The notes under the pieces are model-generated. The model searched no databases. It was not told the origin of the DNA and was given only the letters and a program-made list of their open reading frames with translations. Positions 35,601-43,027 of a stretch of DNA of 64,000 nt are shown here, in pieces. Location of the stretch: positions 1 to 64,000 of the forward strand of contig JAVKLU010000032.1 in assembly GCA_031538895.1 (NCBI GenBank), given 5' to 3'. The position numbers and the translations under genes were made by a program. Origin of the DNA: JAVKLU01 sp031538895 (GTDB lineage: Bacteria > Pseudomonadota > Gammaproteobacteria > Burkholderiales > Burkholderiaceae). The first letter of the stretch is position 1. Every line of letters starts with the position of its first letter.

Positions 35601-36547
35601 CGGCGCCGATACGCGAACAGGTGATTCACTTTATCAACAAAAAAATGCCTGCCAATTTGCCCAAGCAAACAGCGCGTGCTTTGCTGGGCGTCGAGAACAG
35701 TGACTTTATTCCGATTATTCGCAATCCAGCGGTGACTTCGGTCGATAGCGAGGCGGTGTTTTACTTTCCTGGTTGCGGATCAGAACGCCTGTTTTCACAA
35801 GTGGGATTGGCGACTCAAGCCATGCTGTGGCACGTCGGCGTGCAAACTGTTTTGCCGCCCGGATATTTGTGCTGCGGTTATCCCCAACGCGGCGCTGGGC
35901 AAATGGACAAGGCCGACAAAATCATTACCGATAACCGCGTTTTATTCCATCGCGTCGCCAATACCTTGAACTATTTAGACATCAAAACCGTGGTAGTCAG
36001 TTGCGGCACCTGCTATGACCAATTGGCGGGTTATCAGTTTGATCAGATTTTTCCTGGTTGTCGCATGATTGACATTCACGAGTATTTGCAAGAAAAAGGC
36101 GTCAAAGTTGAGGGCGTCACAGGTGTGCGTTATCTGTATCACGAACCTTGCCACACGCCGATGAAATTGCGCGAGGACACCGTGACGGTCAATCAACTCT
36201 TGACCCTCGCCGATGGCACTCACATCGATAAAAGCGAACGCTGCTGTGGCGAATCGGGAACTTTTGCTCTGACGCGACCGGACGTGTCGACGCAAGTACG
36301 TTTTAGTAAAGAGGAGTCTTTGCAAAAAGACGCCGCGCGTTTGCGTGCTGATGGATTTAGTGGCGAGATCAAACTATTGACTTCGTGCCCATCGTGTCTG
36401 CAAGGAATCTCGCGCTACAACGACGACATCGACAGCAGCGCTGATTATGTGGTGGTTGAAATGGCGCGGCATTTGTTAGGGGAGAGCTGGCTGGAGGATT
36501 ATGTCCAACGAGCCCGTTCCGGCGGGATAGAGCAGGTCTTGGTATAA
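32606..36547 (+). CDS. DUF3683/FAD-linked oxidase/Fe-S (CCG) fusion oxidoreductase
   Basis: A 1313-residue multidomain enzyme from the ATG at 32606. The N-terminal about 150 residues fit DUF3683. An FAD-binding-4 domain follows (PRGGGTGYTGGAI at about 219), then the FAD-oxidase C-terminal domain (HAGDGNVHTN from H724; GEHGIGITKLEF). Next come two 4Fe-4S sites (C844, C847, C850, C854 and C906, C909, C912, C916), and two cysteine-rich CCG modules (FPGCG, LCCGYPQRG, VSCGTCYD, HEPCH, CCGESGTF, SCPSC). This joins functions split between GlcD and GlcF in glycolate oxidase. A soluble or membrane-associated 2-hydroxyacid dehydrogenase is likely; lactate or 2-hydroxyglutarate are candidates only. It stands alone. 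Confidence 0.9.
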   Translation: MDTPNIDHKQGATRLREIPYNYTSLSDREIVMRLLGNEGWKLLDSLRTERKTGRSARMLYEVLGDMWVVKRNPYLQDDLLDNPKRLKALIDALHHRLEQILAWSQIAKNIDPDEHIRDLTHLERKEKVTQLLKLTAKNISDFAADFVMTRKLRQDVTRRLGRHTALDNIKFDALSRVSHVTDATDWRVEYPFVVLTPDSEEELPYLVKSCIELGLTIIPRGGGTGYTGGAIPLTTKSAVINTEKLETMGAVELLNIPTSTGVRSVAVIATQAGVVTKRVSVAAEHAGYVFAVDPTSADASCVGGNIAMNAGGKKAVLWGTAIDNLLSWKMVDVNGDWLEVERLDHNCDKIHCASEARFSVRYTHPGESTPFKTDELTLPGAMFRKVGLGKDVTDKFLGGLPGVQKEGCDGLITSARWILHKMPRAIRTVCLEFYGPARLAIPSIVEIKKLLDARPGGAILAGLEHLDERYLRAVGYSAKSKKNGFPKMVLIGDVVGEDEDAVARASAEVVRIANSRSGEGFIAITAEARKLFWADRGRTAAIARHTNAFKINEDVVIPLPRMGEYTEAIERINIELSLENKLALLDQLLEFFAQPLMDLAPDEDHLEDPADTAARVVQARQLLAQVKTRWQACATQLDAPYAILREVLNESQSKACFDTAHAFSGGTVLEVIRERVLRLSWKREIRAPLQQIFSGLRYAPVVQKCIEIHHSVLTGRLFVGLHMHAGDGNVHTNIPVNSDNYAMLARAHVTVAKIMQIARDLDGVISGEHGIGITKLEFLTDAEIAPFREYKTRIDPNGHFNKGKLMGGADLRAAYTPSFGLMGHESLIMQQSDIDSIARSIKDCLRCGKCKPVCATHVPRANLLYSPRNKILATSLLIEAFLYEEQTRRGISLKHWDEFSDVADHCTLCHKCAKPCPVDIDFGDVSMNMRNLLRKMGKKKINIGTTAAMWFLNARDPAAINFLRTAMIRVGYQTQRWANAFLKPLAKLQTRRPAATIGTAPIREQVIHFINKKMPANLPKQTARALLGVENSDFIPIIRNPAVTSVDSEAVFYFPGCGSERLFSQVGLATQAMLWHVGVQTVLPPGYLCCGYPQRGAGQMDKADKIITDNRVLFHRVANTLNYLDIKTVVVSCGTCYDQLAGYQFDQIFPGCRMIDIHEYLQEKGVKVEGVTGVRYLYHEPCHTPMKLREDTVTVNQLLTLADGTHIDKSERCCGESGTFALTRPDVSTQVRFSKEESLQKDAARLRADGFSGEIKLLTSCPSCLQGISRYNDDIDSSADYVVVEMARHLLGESWLEDYVQRARSGGIEQVLV

Positions 36548-36549
36548 AG

Positions 36550-36635
36550 TTTTTTGTGTAGATTTTCTTGTGTATATTTTCTTGTGTAGTTTTTTTGTGT
36601 AGGGTCTCATTCCACGTTTATTTCAAACGAGACCC
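36550..36635. repeat. Four-copy 13-14-bp tandem repeat plus hairpin between convergent genes
   Basis: Units ending TTGTGTAG or similar occupy 36550-36562, 36563-36576, 36577-36589 and 36590-36602. Directly after, GGGTCT (36602-36607) pairs with AGACCC (36630-36635), with an inner CGTTT/AAACG. It could serve as a bidirectional stop between the oxidoreductase and the convergent gene, but no T-tail follows the stem on either strand. Confidence 0.6.
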
Positions 36636-36667
36636 CACACAATCATCAGAGAAGTGGCCGTTAATTT

Positions 36668-37654
36668 TTACCGAATTGGGACGCATAGCAAAGTCACCCA
36701 ATCATTGCTGTGTGCCGCCTGCATGGGGTTGGTGTGATAGACCTCTAGCGCGGGGCGGCGTTTGTCGATTTTGAGTTTCTTCATTTTCACTTGGCCGTAG
36801 AGGGTATTCCAACCCGATCCGATCAGTTCGTAATTACCTCGAAAAGTCATTTGAAAATACTTGCCGCCACCTAAGGTTTTGCCGGTTTCGCCGCTCACTA
36901 AATGCGTCACCGGAACGCCCATATCCATGACGGTCCACTCCTTCATCGCTTTGACTTTGTGATAGGCGGCAATACTCGGTAGCGACGTTGCGCGGCTGGG
37001 GTCTTGCGCCAAGGTTTGGCCAAATTTTGGATAAGCACGATGCATCGCCTCGCGCATATTGGCGAAGCTGCCAACAAAAGACTCGGTCAAATAAAGCTGT
37101 GGTGCGCGCTCAACAATTCCATCAAACACGATTTGCGGATGTTCGCTGCCAGGATCAAGCACGCCGCGCAGCAAAGCCAATCCCAGAGCGAAATCGTGAC
37201 CAATCATTTTTGCCATAAAGGCGCACAGTGGGCGTATCAAAAAAGGAATTTTGGCGTCCATCGTCCAGGTGACTTGGGTTGCACCATCGATCGTGGCAAA
37301 GGTGAAATGAATATCGGCTTTGCTTTTAAATGGACGGATAAAGGTCAACAAAATATCCAAGCGTTCGTTCGGAATAATCTGGCGATGTTGCATCGATCCC
37401 GCGCCGATCATCGTGCTATCCCAGGTGTAACTGCCGTCCACCGAGCTTGGGTTGTGCAAGGTGGTTTTTTGCTGAGGGTCGTGCAAGCTCCACGGACTCC
37501 ATTGCGCCCAATACGAAAAATCACGCACATAGTCGAATACTTGGGCAAGCGGTTTGTCGATCACGATAGAGCGCGTGACTTGATAAGCTGGTGGCAAGCG
37601 CAACAGATAGATCAAGATAGCCACAATAACAAGCGCAATGAGGGTTAACAGCAT
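36668..37654 (-). CDS. Membrane-anchored SRPBCC protein with GyrI-like C-terminal domain
   Basis: A 328-residue protein with one N-terminal membrane segment (about 2-19). An SRPBCC/START-type ligand-binding domain follows (about 24-160; SIVIDKPLAQVFDYVRDFSYWAQWSPW is the typical opening). The C-terminal half (about 175-326) looks like a GyrI-like effector-binding domain. The combination suggests binding of a small hydrophobic molecule at the membrane; no catalytic residues are recognised. It is 47 bases upstream of hemB in the reverse sense only, i.e. it follows hemB on the minus strand. Confidence 0.75.
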   Translation of the reverse strand: MLLTLIALVIVAILIYLLRLPPAYQVTRSIVIDKPLAQVFDYVRDFSYWAQWSPWSLHDPQQKTTLHNPSSVDGSYTWDSTMIGAGSMQHRQIIPNERLDILLTFIRPFKSKADIHFTFATIDGATQVTWTMDAKIPFLIRPLCAFMAKMIGHDFALGLALLRGVLDPGSEHPQIVFDGIVERAPQLYLTESFVGSFANMREAMHRAYPKFGQTLAQDPSRATSLPSIAAYHKVKAMKEWTVMDMGVPVTHLVSGETGKTLGGGKYFQMTFRGNYELIGSGWNTLYGQVKMKKLKIDKRRPALEVYHTNPMQAAHSNDWVTLLCVPIR

Positions 37655-37667
37655 CAGTATCTCCTTA

Positions 37668-37696
37668 TTAAAAATTCAGGGTTTAAAAATTCAGGG
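37668..37696. repeat. 14-bp tandem duplication downstream of hemB
   Basis: TTAAAAATTCAGGG occurs at 37668-37681 and again at 37683-37696, between the hemB stop and the start of the SRPBCC gene. It includes no obvious ribosome site on the minus strand. Confidence 0.8.
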
Positions 37697-37701
37697 GTAA
37701 T

Positions 37702-38718
37702 TTATTTCAAGGTCTGCAAAATCCGTGCAGCGTCACGCGCAAAGTAAGTGACGATAGCGTCCGCTCCAGCGCGTTTAAAGGCGAGCAAAGATTCCATCAT
37801 CACCGCATCGTGGTCAATCCAAGCATTTTGTGCGGCCGCTTTAATCATTGAATATTCGCCGCTGACCTGGTAGGCGACAGTTGGCAAGCCGAATTCTTGT
37901 TTGACGCGCCACACAATATCCAGATACGGCAAGCCGGGCTTAATCATGACCATGTCGGCGCCTTCGCTGATGTCCAGCGCGACTTCGCGCAAGGCTTCGT
38001 TAGCGTTGGCTGGATCCATTTGATAGGTTTTTTTATCGCTTTTACCCAGCGCGCCGGCCGAACCAATCGCTTCGCGGAAAGGGCCATAAAACGCCGACGC
38101 GTATTTGGCCGAGTACGCCAAAATTTTGGTGTGGATGTGTCCAGCGGCCTCTAGTGCGACTCGCATCGCGCCCACGCGCCCGTCCATCATGTCCGATGGC
38201 GCGACAATATCCACGCCATCCGACGCGTGCAAACAGGCTTGCGCAGCCAAAATTTTGACCGTTTCGTCATTCAAGATATATCCCGCCGCGTCTAGGACAC
38301 CATCCTGTCCGTGGCTGGTATAGGGGTCTAGTGCGATGTCAGTCATCACGCCCAAATTGGGGAAATTCTGTTTCAAAGCGCGCACCGTGCGAATCACCAA
38401 ACCATCGGGGTCTAGCGCGGCGCGACCATCGGGTGTTTTTTTCGTCGCGTCCAAAACTGGAAACAGTGCCAGCACGCCGATACCCAAATTAACCACGTCT
38501 TGCGCGACGATTAACAACTGATCAATCGAGTAACGATGGACTCCTGGCATGGCGACGATGGGTTCGACGATGTTGCTGCCCTCGACAACAAACACCGGAT
38601 AAATAAAGTCCTGCGTGCTTAATTGGTTTTCGCGCATCAAGCGGCGTGAAAATTCGTCACGACGCATTCTGCGCGGGCGATGGGCTGGGTAAGAGCTCAG
38701 TTTGGATAAATCAGACAT
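37702..38718 (-). CDS. hemB: Porphobilinogen synthase (5-aminolevulinate dehydratase)
   Basis: A 338-residue TIM-barrel enzyme condensing two ALA into porphobilinogen for heme. The Schiff-base lysines are K205 in AYSAKYAS and K260 in MIKPGLPYLD. The metal region reads DIALDPYTSHGQDG with Asp where zinc enzymes have Cys, so it is a Mg-dependent type, as in Pseudomonas. ATG at 38718 with TAGGAG upstream. A 143-bp mobile-like element ends 48 bases upstream and may contribute its -35 region. Confidence 0.97.
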   Translation of the reverse strand: MSDLSKLSSYPAHRPRRMRRDEFSRRLMRENQLSTQDFIYPVFVVEGSNIVEPIVAMPGVHRYSIDQLLIVAQDVVNLGIGVLALFPVLDATKKTPDGRAALDPDGLVIRTVRALKQNFPNLGVMTDIALDPYTSHGQDGVLDAAGYILNDETVKILAAQACLHASDGVDIVAPSDMMDGRVGAMRVALEAAGHIHTKILAYSAKYASAFYGPFREAIGSAGALGKSDKKTYQMDPANANEALREVALDISEGADMVMIKPGLPYLDIVWRVKQEFGLPTVAYQVSGEYSMIKAAAQNAWIDHDAVMMESLLAFKRAGADAIVTYFARDAARILQTLK

Positions 38719-38751
38719 GGCAAAACTCCTAAAAGCAAGTGTTCAAAAAAC

Positions 38752-38781
38752 GATATAAAAAGTTATGGGCACTTCTATCAA
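38752..38781 (-). promoter_or_regulatory. Candidate hemB promoter using the end of a mobile-like element
   Basis: On the minus strand TTGATA (38781-38776) lies inside the terminal part of the 143-bp element. TATATC (38757-38752) follows at 18-bp spacing, about 34 bases before the hemB ATG. The -35 has 5 of 6 consensus bases and the -10 has 4 of 6. Confidence 0.4.
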
Positions 38782-38909
38782 TTCATTTTTGCGGCGAATT
38801 GCTTTGTTGCACAGTACGCGAAATCCTCACGTACTGTATGTACGCTCTGGTTTCTGTGTGCTGTGCGCCTCGCACTTCATCCGCACATTCTGTATTTATA
38901 GAAGTGCCC
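38767..38909 (-). mobile_element. 143-bp MITE-like element, copy 1
   Basis: Bounded by 12-bp inverted repeats GGGCACTTCTAT. It has no coding capacity, and is about 96% identical (5 differences) to the reverse complement of 45486-45628. Inside are an 8-bp hairpin ACAGTACG/CGTACTGT and GTGCG-CCT-CGCAC. Flanks read TTAT on the left and TTAA on the right, fitting a 3-bp TTA target duplication plus one base. The right flank TTA is the complement of the stop codon of the CinA-like gene. No transposase is seen, so movement would need one in trans. Confidence 0.85.
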
Positions 38910-39452
38910 TTAAGAAAGTTTGCGTAACACTTGCAAACTTAATTGCACGGCGTGAACTTGGGCTTGCCAACGAATCGCCTCGCGCGTAGGTATGCTAGTG
39001 GATTGCTTGGTGGATTGGCTGGTTGGTTGATCGGCAAAAACATAATGCTTGGTATGGTGGATATGCTGAACATGATTATACAAGACATCGATAAACACCG
39101 TGCCGACTGGCTTGGTGAGGCTGCCGCCAGTGGGGCCAGCGATTCCCGTGATGGCAACAATCAGCGGCAAGGCGGTGCGTGAAAACGCTGCACGTGTCAT
39201 TTCTTGTGCGATTTGTGCACTGACGGCGCCGTGTTGTTGTAGCAATTGCGGCGATACGCCCAGTGCAATTTTGGCGGCGTTGTCATAGCTGACAAAGCCA
39301 CCATAAAACCAGTTTGACGCGCCCGCGTAATCGGTTAAGCACGCCATCAAAGCACCACCGGTGCAGGATTCGACGCAGGCCATTTGCCAATTGCGCGCCT
39401 GTAAATGCTGACCCAGCGATTGAATAAGAGGTGTCAATTCAGATGAACGCAT
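38910..39452 (-). CDS. pncC: CinA C-terminal-type nicotinamide-nucleotide amidohydrolase
   Basis: 180 residues from the ATG at 39452 (a TTG at 39470 would add six). It is the stand-alone CinA C-terminal domain: ESCTGG, FYGGFVSYDNAAKI, TGIAGPTGGS and KPVGTVFI. It deamidates NMN to nicotinate mononucleotide in pyridine nucleotide recycling. The C-terminal part has a low-complexity PTSQSTKQSTS stretch. It follows spoT on the minus strand, and its TAA abuts copy 1 of the mobile-like element. Confidence 0.9.
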   Translation of the reverse strand: MRSSELTPLIQSLGQHLQARNWQMACVESCTGGALMACLTDYAGASNWFYGGFVSYDNAAKIALGVSPQLLQQHGAVSAQIAQEMTRAAFSRTALPLIVAITGIAGPTGGSLTKPVGTVFIDVLYNHVQHIHHTKHYVFADQPTSQSTKQSTSIPTREAIRWQAQVHAVQLSLQVLRKLS

Positions 39453-39475
39453 TGATGCAGAGGGTGACAAGAGGA

Positions 39476-41659
39476 TTAGAGGCGTTGTAATTTTTGCGGT
39501 TTGACGCGCCGCCGAATCGCACGAAACACTTGCGCCAAATGTTTGCGATCGCGAATTTCGATGGTGAAATTCATGGCGGTATGCGATAACTGCGGGCTAT
39601 CGTTCAAAGTTGCACCAATGATGTTGACATTGAGTTCACCAATTGCCGAGGCAACTTTGGCGAGTACGCCTGGCGCATGAATCGTGACGACTTGAATCGC
39701 ACAGGGCAGCAACTGCGCGCCAATATCACCCCATGTCAAATCAAGTGATTGATTGCCTTGTTTTTTGATGTCGTGTTCGCAATCGATCGTATGCACGGTC
39801 ATGCCCCGATCGTAACGATAACGACCAATGACGGTATCGCCAGGAATCGGCGTACAGCAGGGCGCTAAATGAATTAAGGACAAGGCGTCTTGATCAATCG
39901 TAATCGGCGCAGGCAAGTTGATCAGCGCAACATCATTTTGGCGATGGAGTTTGTTGGGCAAAAATTGCTTGATCACACCGGCCAAAATATTGGCGTTGTG
40001 TTTGTCCATGCCAATTTCTTCATAAAGCTGGGTCATGCTGGACAGGTGCAGACTTTCTAATAATTGACGGCTGATCGATTCTGGCAGTTGAGGATTGATC
40101 TGAGCACTCATCAAGGCACGAGCAAACAATTGATAACCGACTTGTTCCAACTGGTTGTGCGAACTGATGCGTAGAAAATTTCGAATCGAGGCGCGTGCCC
40201 GTGCGGTATGGACGTAATGTAACGACGCGGGGGTTGGGTGAACCTGCGGTGCAGTCGTGATCTCGATGATGTCGCCATTTTTGAGCGGCGTGCGCAACGA
40301 TACCGTAGTGGCGTTAATTCGGCACGAGACCGCGTGATGACCGATGTCAGTGTGGATGTAATACGCAAAATCCAAGGCCGTTGCCAAGCGCGGTAAGCTG
40401 ATGATGCTGCCCTTGGGCGTAAATACGTACACCGAATCAGGAAACAATTCAACCTTGATGTGCTCTAAAAATTCTGCTGAACTGCCTTGGTTTTTGGGCA
40501 AATCAATCACTGATTTCAACCAGTTCAAGGTATTTTGTTCGAGTACGGAAAAATGTTGATCTTGATCTTTGTACATCCAATGCGCCGCCACACCCGATTC
40601 GCACAAATAATGCATGGTTCGGGTGCGAATTTGAAACTCAATGTGCACGCCCGAGGCGTTTAACAGCGTGGTATGCAGCGATTGATAGCCATTGTTTTTG
40701 GGGATCGCGATATAGTCTTTGAAGCTACCGGGAATCGGTTTGTACAAGCCATGCAGTGCGCCCAGCGCCAAATAACAATCACTTAAAGTTTCGACTATCA
40801 CGCGAATGCCATAAATATCAGTGACGTCTTCAAATCCGCAATGCTTGCGCTTCATCTTGCGATAAATTCCGTACAGATTTTTTTCGCGTCCTGACAATTC
40901 GGCGCTAATGTGGTGATTTTTTAACGCGTTAGCAACCGCCGTGTTGGTGTTTTCGATGATTTCGCGACGCCCGCCACGCAGTGCACCGATGGCTTTTTTG
41001 AGCGTTGAATAGCGCATGGGATACAAATGACGAAAGCCCAGGTCCTGCAATTCGCGATACACAAAATTCAAACCCAAACGATTGGCAATGGGGACGTAAA
41101 TCTCTAAGGTTTCGCGCGCGATACGGTGAATTTTGTGCACAGGCAAAGCGCCCAAGGTATGCATATTGTGCAGGCGATCGGCCAGCTTAATCAAAATCAC
41201 CCGAACATCGTTGGACATCGCCATTAACATTTTGCGCAGGTTTTCGGCGTCAGCGTCGATTTGATTCGTGAATTGAATTTTGTCGAGCTTGGAAACGCCA
41301 TCGACTAACTCGGCAACTTTGGTACCAAATTTTTGTGTGATGGTTTCTAGCGAAACGCCTTGATCTTCGACCACATCGTGCAGCAGCGCTGCGCAAATAG
41401 TCTCGGCATCCAAATTCCAGCGCGCACAAGTGATCGCGACGCCTACGGGATGCGTGATGTAACACTCGCCACTGGCGCGCTGTTGTGAGGCGTGTTTTTT
41501 AAAGGCATAGTGGTAGGCCTTGAGAACTTGCGCGGTGTGTTCAGGCGTTAAATATTCTTGAACAATCGTGGTGAGGTGTTGCTGCAAAACTTGTGCCCAT
41601 TCTTCATTCGGCTCTGCAGGGGCCAATATGGGTGTATGAATAGACGTGAGCGAAGACAT
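39476..41659 (-). CDS. spoT: Bifunctional (p)ppGpp synthetase/hydrolase SpoT
   Basis: A 727-residue RSH enzyme. The hydrolase domain has intact HD and ED motifs (H70, H94, D95, E98, D99 in LLHDVVED). The synthetase domain has GYQSLHTTLL and VEFQIRT-like HIEFQIRTRTMH. TGS (VFTPKG, near residue 405), helical, and C-terminal ACT domains follow. The working HD residues favour SpoT over the synthetase-only RelA. It controls the stringent response. It lies 24 bases downstream of gspN, an unusual neighbour; rpoZ, the usual partner, is not here. Confidence 0.94.
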   Translation of the reverse strand: MSSLTSIHTPILAPAEPNEEWAQVLQQHLTTIVQEYLTPEHTAQVLKAYHYAFKKHASQQRASGECYITHPVGVAITCARWNLDAETICAALLHDVVEDQGVSLETITQKFGTKVAELVDGVSKLDKIQFTNQIDADAENLRKMLMAMSNDVRVILIKLADRLHNMHTLGALPVHKIHRIARETLEIYVPIANRLGLNFVYRELQDLGFRHLYPMRYSTLKKAIGALRGGRREIIENTNTAVANALKNHHISAELSGREKNLYGIYRKMKRKHCGFEDVTDIYGIRVIVETLSDCYLALGALHGLYKPIPGSFKDYIAIPKNNGYQSLHTTLLNASGVHIEFQIRTRTMHYLCESGVAAHWMYKDQDQHFSVLEQNTLNWLKSVIDLPKNQGSSAEFLEHIKVELFPDSVYVFTPKGSIISLPRLATALDFAYYIHTDIGHHAVSCRINATTVSLRTPLKNGDIIEITTAPQVHPTPASLHYVHTARARASIRNFLRISSHNQLEQVGYQLFARALMSAQINPQLPESISRQLLESLHLSSMTQLYEEIGMDKHNANILAGVIKQFLPNKLHRQNDVALINLPAPITIDQDALSLIHLAPCCTPIPGDTVIGRYRYDRGMTVHTIDCEHDIKKQGNQSLDLTWGDIGAQLLPCAIQVVTIHAPGVLAKVASAIGELNVNIIGATLNDSPQLSHTAMNFTIEIRDRKHLAQVFRAIRRRVKPQKLQRL

Positions 41660-41683
41660 CAGATCGGGTAAAAATTGAATCGC

Positions 41684-42475
41684 TTATAGCGCCAAAATAA
41701 TCTTATTACCCTGGCGACGCCCTAATAAACCCAGCAGTCCACTGAGGGCGGCTTCTTGCGCCGGATCGGCGTAGGCCTCGCCATTTAAGTGAAAGCGGCC
41801 ATTTTGAATGCCGCCGGTGGCATTCATAAATAAAGGCCCCGTTGGTGTGGTCAAGGTAAATCGCGTATCAGCCGCTGGGGTCGGTGTCGATTCGATTTGA
41901 ATCAAATAATTGCCTAAGGATGAAACGGATGACAAGCGCGAACTCAAGCCATTTAATTGCAGGACCGCATGACTGCGCACGCTCTCCGAATCGATCACGG
42001 TGTCATCAAAGCGCAAACTCATTTGACCTTGTAATTGCAGGGTATTAAACGGCGCTCCTAATCCGTTTAAGACGGCGATCGGGATGCTGATTTGATTGGC
42101 GCTGACCTTAAAAATGCCACTGAAAAAACCATTAGATTCGATGTCCAGGGCGCGCGTAAACATCGCACTGTCGACATGCAGTTGGATTGTTCCCGTCAAT
42201 AAACTGGGCCAATCTACACGCCAATTGATGGTTGAGGGCAAAGGGTAAGCGCCCGATGTTGTTGCTGATGTTGACGATGTCGATGATGTTGATAACGCGA
42301 TTCCAGCGCTGCCTTCAAATACAGAACCTTGTGCTTCGGTCAATAGCACGCGGCCATTGGTGATATGAGCCACGCCGTGCGCTAACCATGTCGCGGGCGC
42401 AAAATACACCACTGTTCCGCCGATTAACAGCGCGATTAGCAGGGCGGTAAACAATCGAAAAAACCATTTTTTCAT
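41684..42475 (-). CDS. gspN: Type II secretion system protein N
   Basis: A 263-residue protein with one N-terminal membrane segment (about 7-27) and a periplasmic beta-rich domain: TWLAHGVAHITNGRVLLTEAQGSVFEG and INWRVDWPSLLTG are typical of GspN. A SSTSSTSATTS stretch near residue 64 is encoded by 9-bp repeats. Third gene of gspL-gspM-gspN. GspN is an accessory inner-membrane subunit of the secretin machine. Confidence 0.88.
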   Translation of the reverse strand: MKKWFFRLFTALLIALLIGGTVVYFAPATWLAHGVAHITNGRVLLTEAQGSVFEGSAGIALSTSSTSSTSATTSGAYPLPSTINWRVDWPSLLTGTIQLHVDSAMFTRALDIESNGFFSGIFKVSANQISIPIAVLNGLGAPFNTLQLQGQMSLRFDDTVIDSESVRSHAVLQLNGLSSRLSSVSSLGNYLIQIESTPTPAADTRFTLTTPTGPLFMNATGGIQNGRFHLNGEAYADPAQEAALSGLLGLLGRRQGNKIILAL

Positions 42476-42496
42476 AACAACTTCAGTTAGTGTGAG

Positions 42497-43027
42497 TTAA
42501 GGTAAGCGCCAATCCAAAGTGAGATTGGCTTGACCTTGCGTAAAGGGTTCGGTCGCACTGAGGGTAAGTCCGATGACGGTCAAATTAAAGTTTTGCGTGA
42601 TTTCTGCCAGGGCGTTCATCGTCATACGGTAATTGCTGTCGCGAATCGAAATACGCAACTCTTGTGGCGAAGTCCATTGCATGGCAATTTTGTTGCGGTC
42701 CAATTGCGCCCGCATCAGCAATGGCGGCAGCGCAGCGTCCAGCGCTGTTTGTGTGGTGGGCGTGTTGTTGCGCGTGGGTTGAATTTTTTGTTGTTCGATC
42801 AGTTGCGTCATCTGCGCCAACTCATTGCGCAGCACAGGCAAATCTTGCAGCCATTTTTGGCGTGTTGTTTGCGCCGGTTGGTAAGCCACAAAATACATAA
42901 AAGTGCCGATCAAAAATAGCAGCATCGCGATCAGCAATCGACGTTCACGCGGCGTGCGCTTGCCCCAGGCACTGACTAATCCGGCCAAAGGAGTTAAATG
43001 TTGCGTAATTCGGTTCGAGGTTTTCAT
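42497..43027 (-). CDS. gspM: Type II secretion system protein M
   Basis: 176 residues from the ATG at 43027, which overlaps the gspL TGA (ATGA); the longer frame from 43150 is inside gspL. It has a cytoplasmic start RTPRERRLL, one membrane segment (about 31-48), then a periplasmic coiled coil and a small ferredoxin-like domain. GspM binds GspL in the inner-membrane platform. Confidence 0.9.
   Translation of the reverse strand: MKTSNRITQHLTPLAGLVSAWGKRTPRERRLLIAMLLFLIGTFMYFVAYQPAQTTRQKWLQDLPVLRNELAQMTQLIEQQKIQPTRNNTPTTQTALDAALPPLLMRAQLDRNKIAMQWTSPQELRISIRDSNYRMTMNALAEITQNFNLTVIGLTLSATEPFTQGQANLTLDWRLP

Noticed and set aside
36602..36635. Possible Rho-independent terminator after the DUF3683 gene
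   Set aside because: The stem is good but no T-tail follows on either strand, so it is listed only as a repeat/hairpin.
38767..38909. Small RNA or attenuator for hemB
   Set aside because: The near-identical inverted copy at 45486-45628 beside an unrelated gene and the terminal repeats fit a mobile element better.
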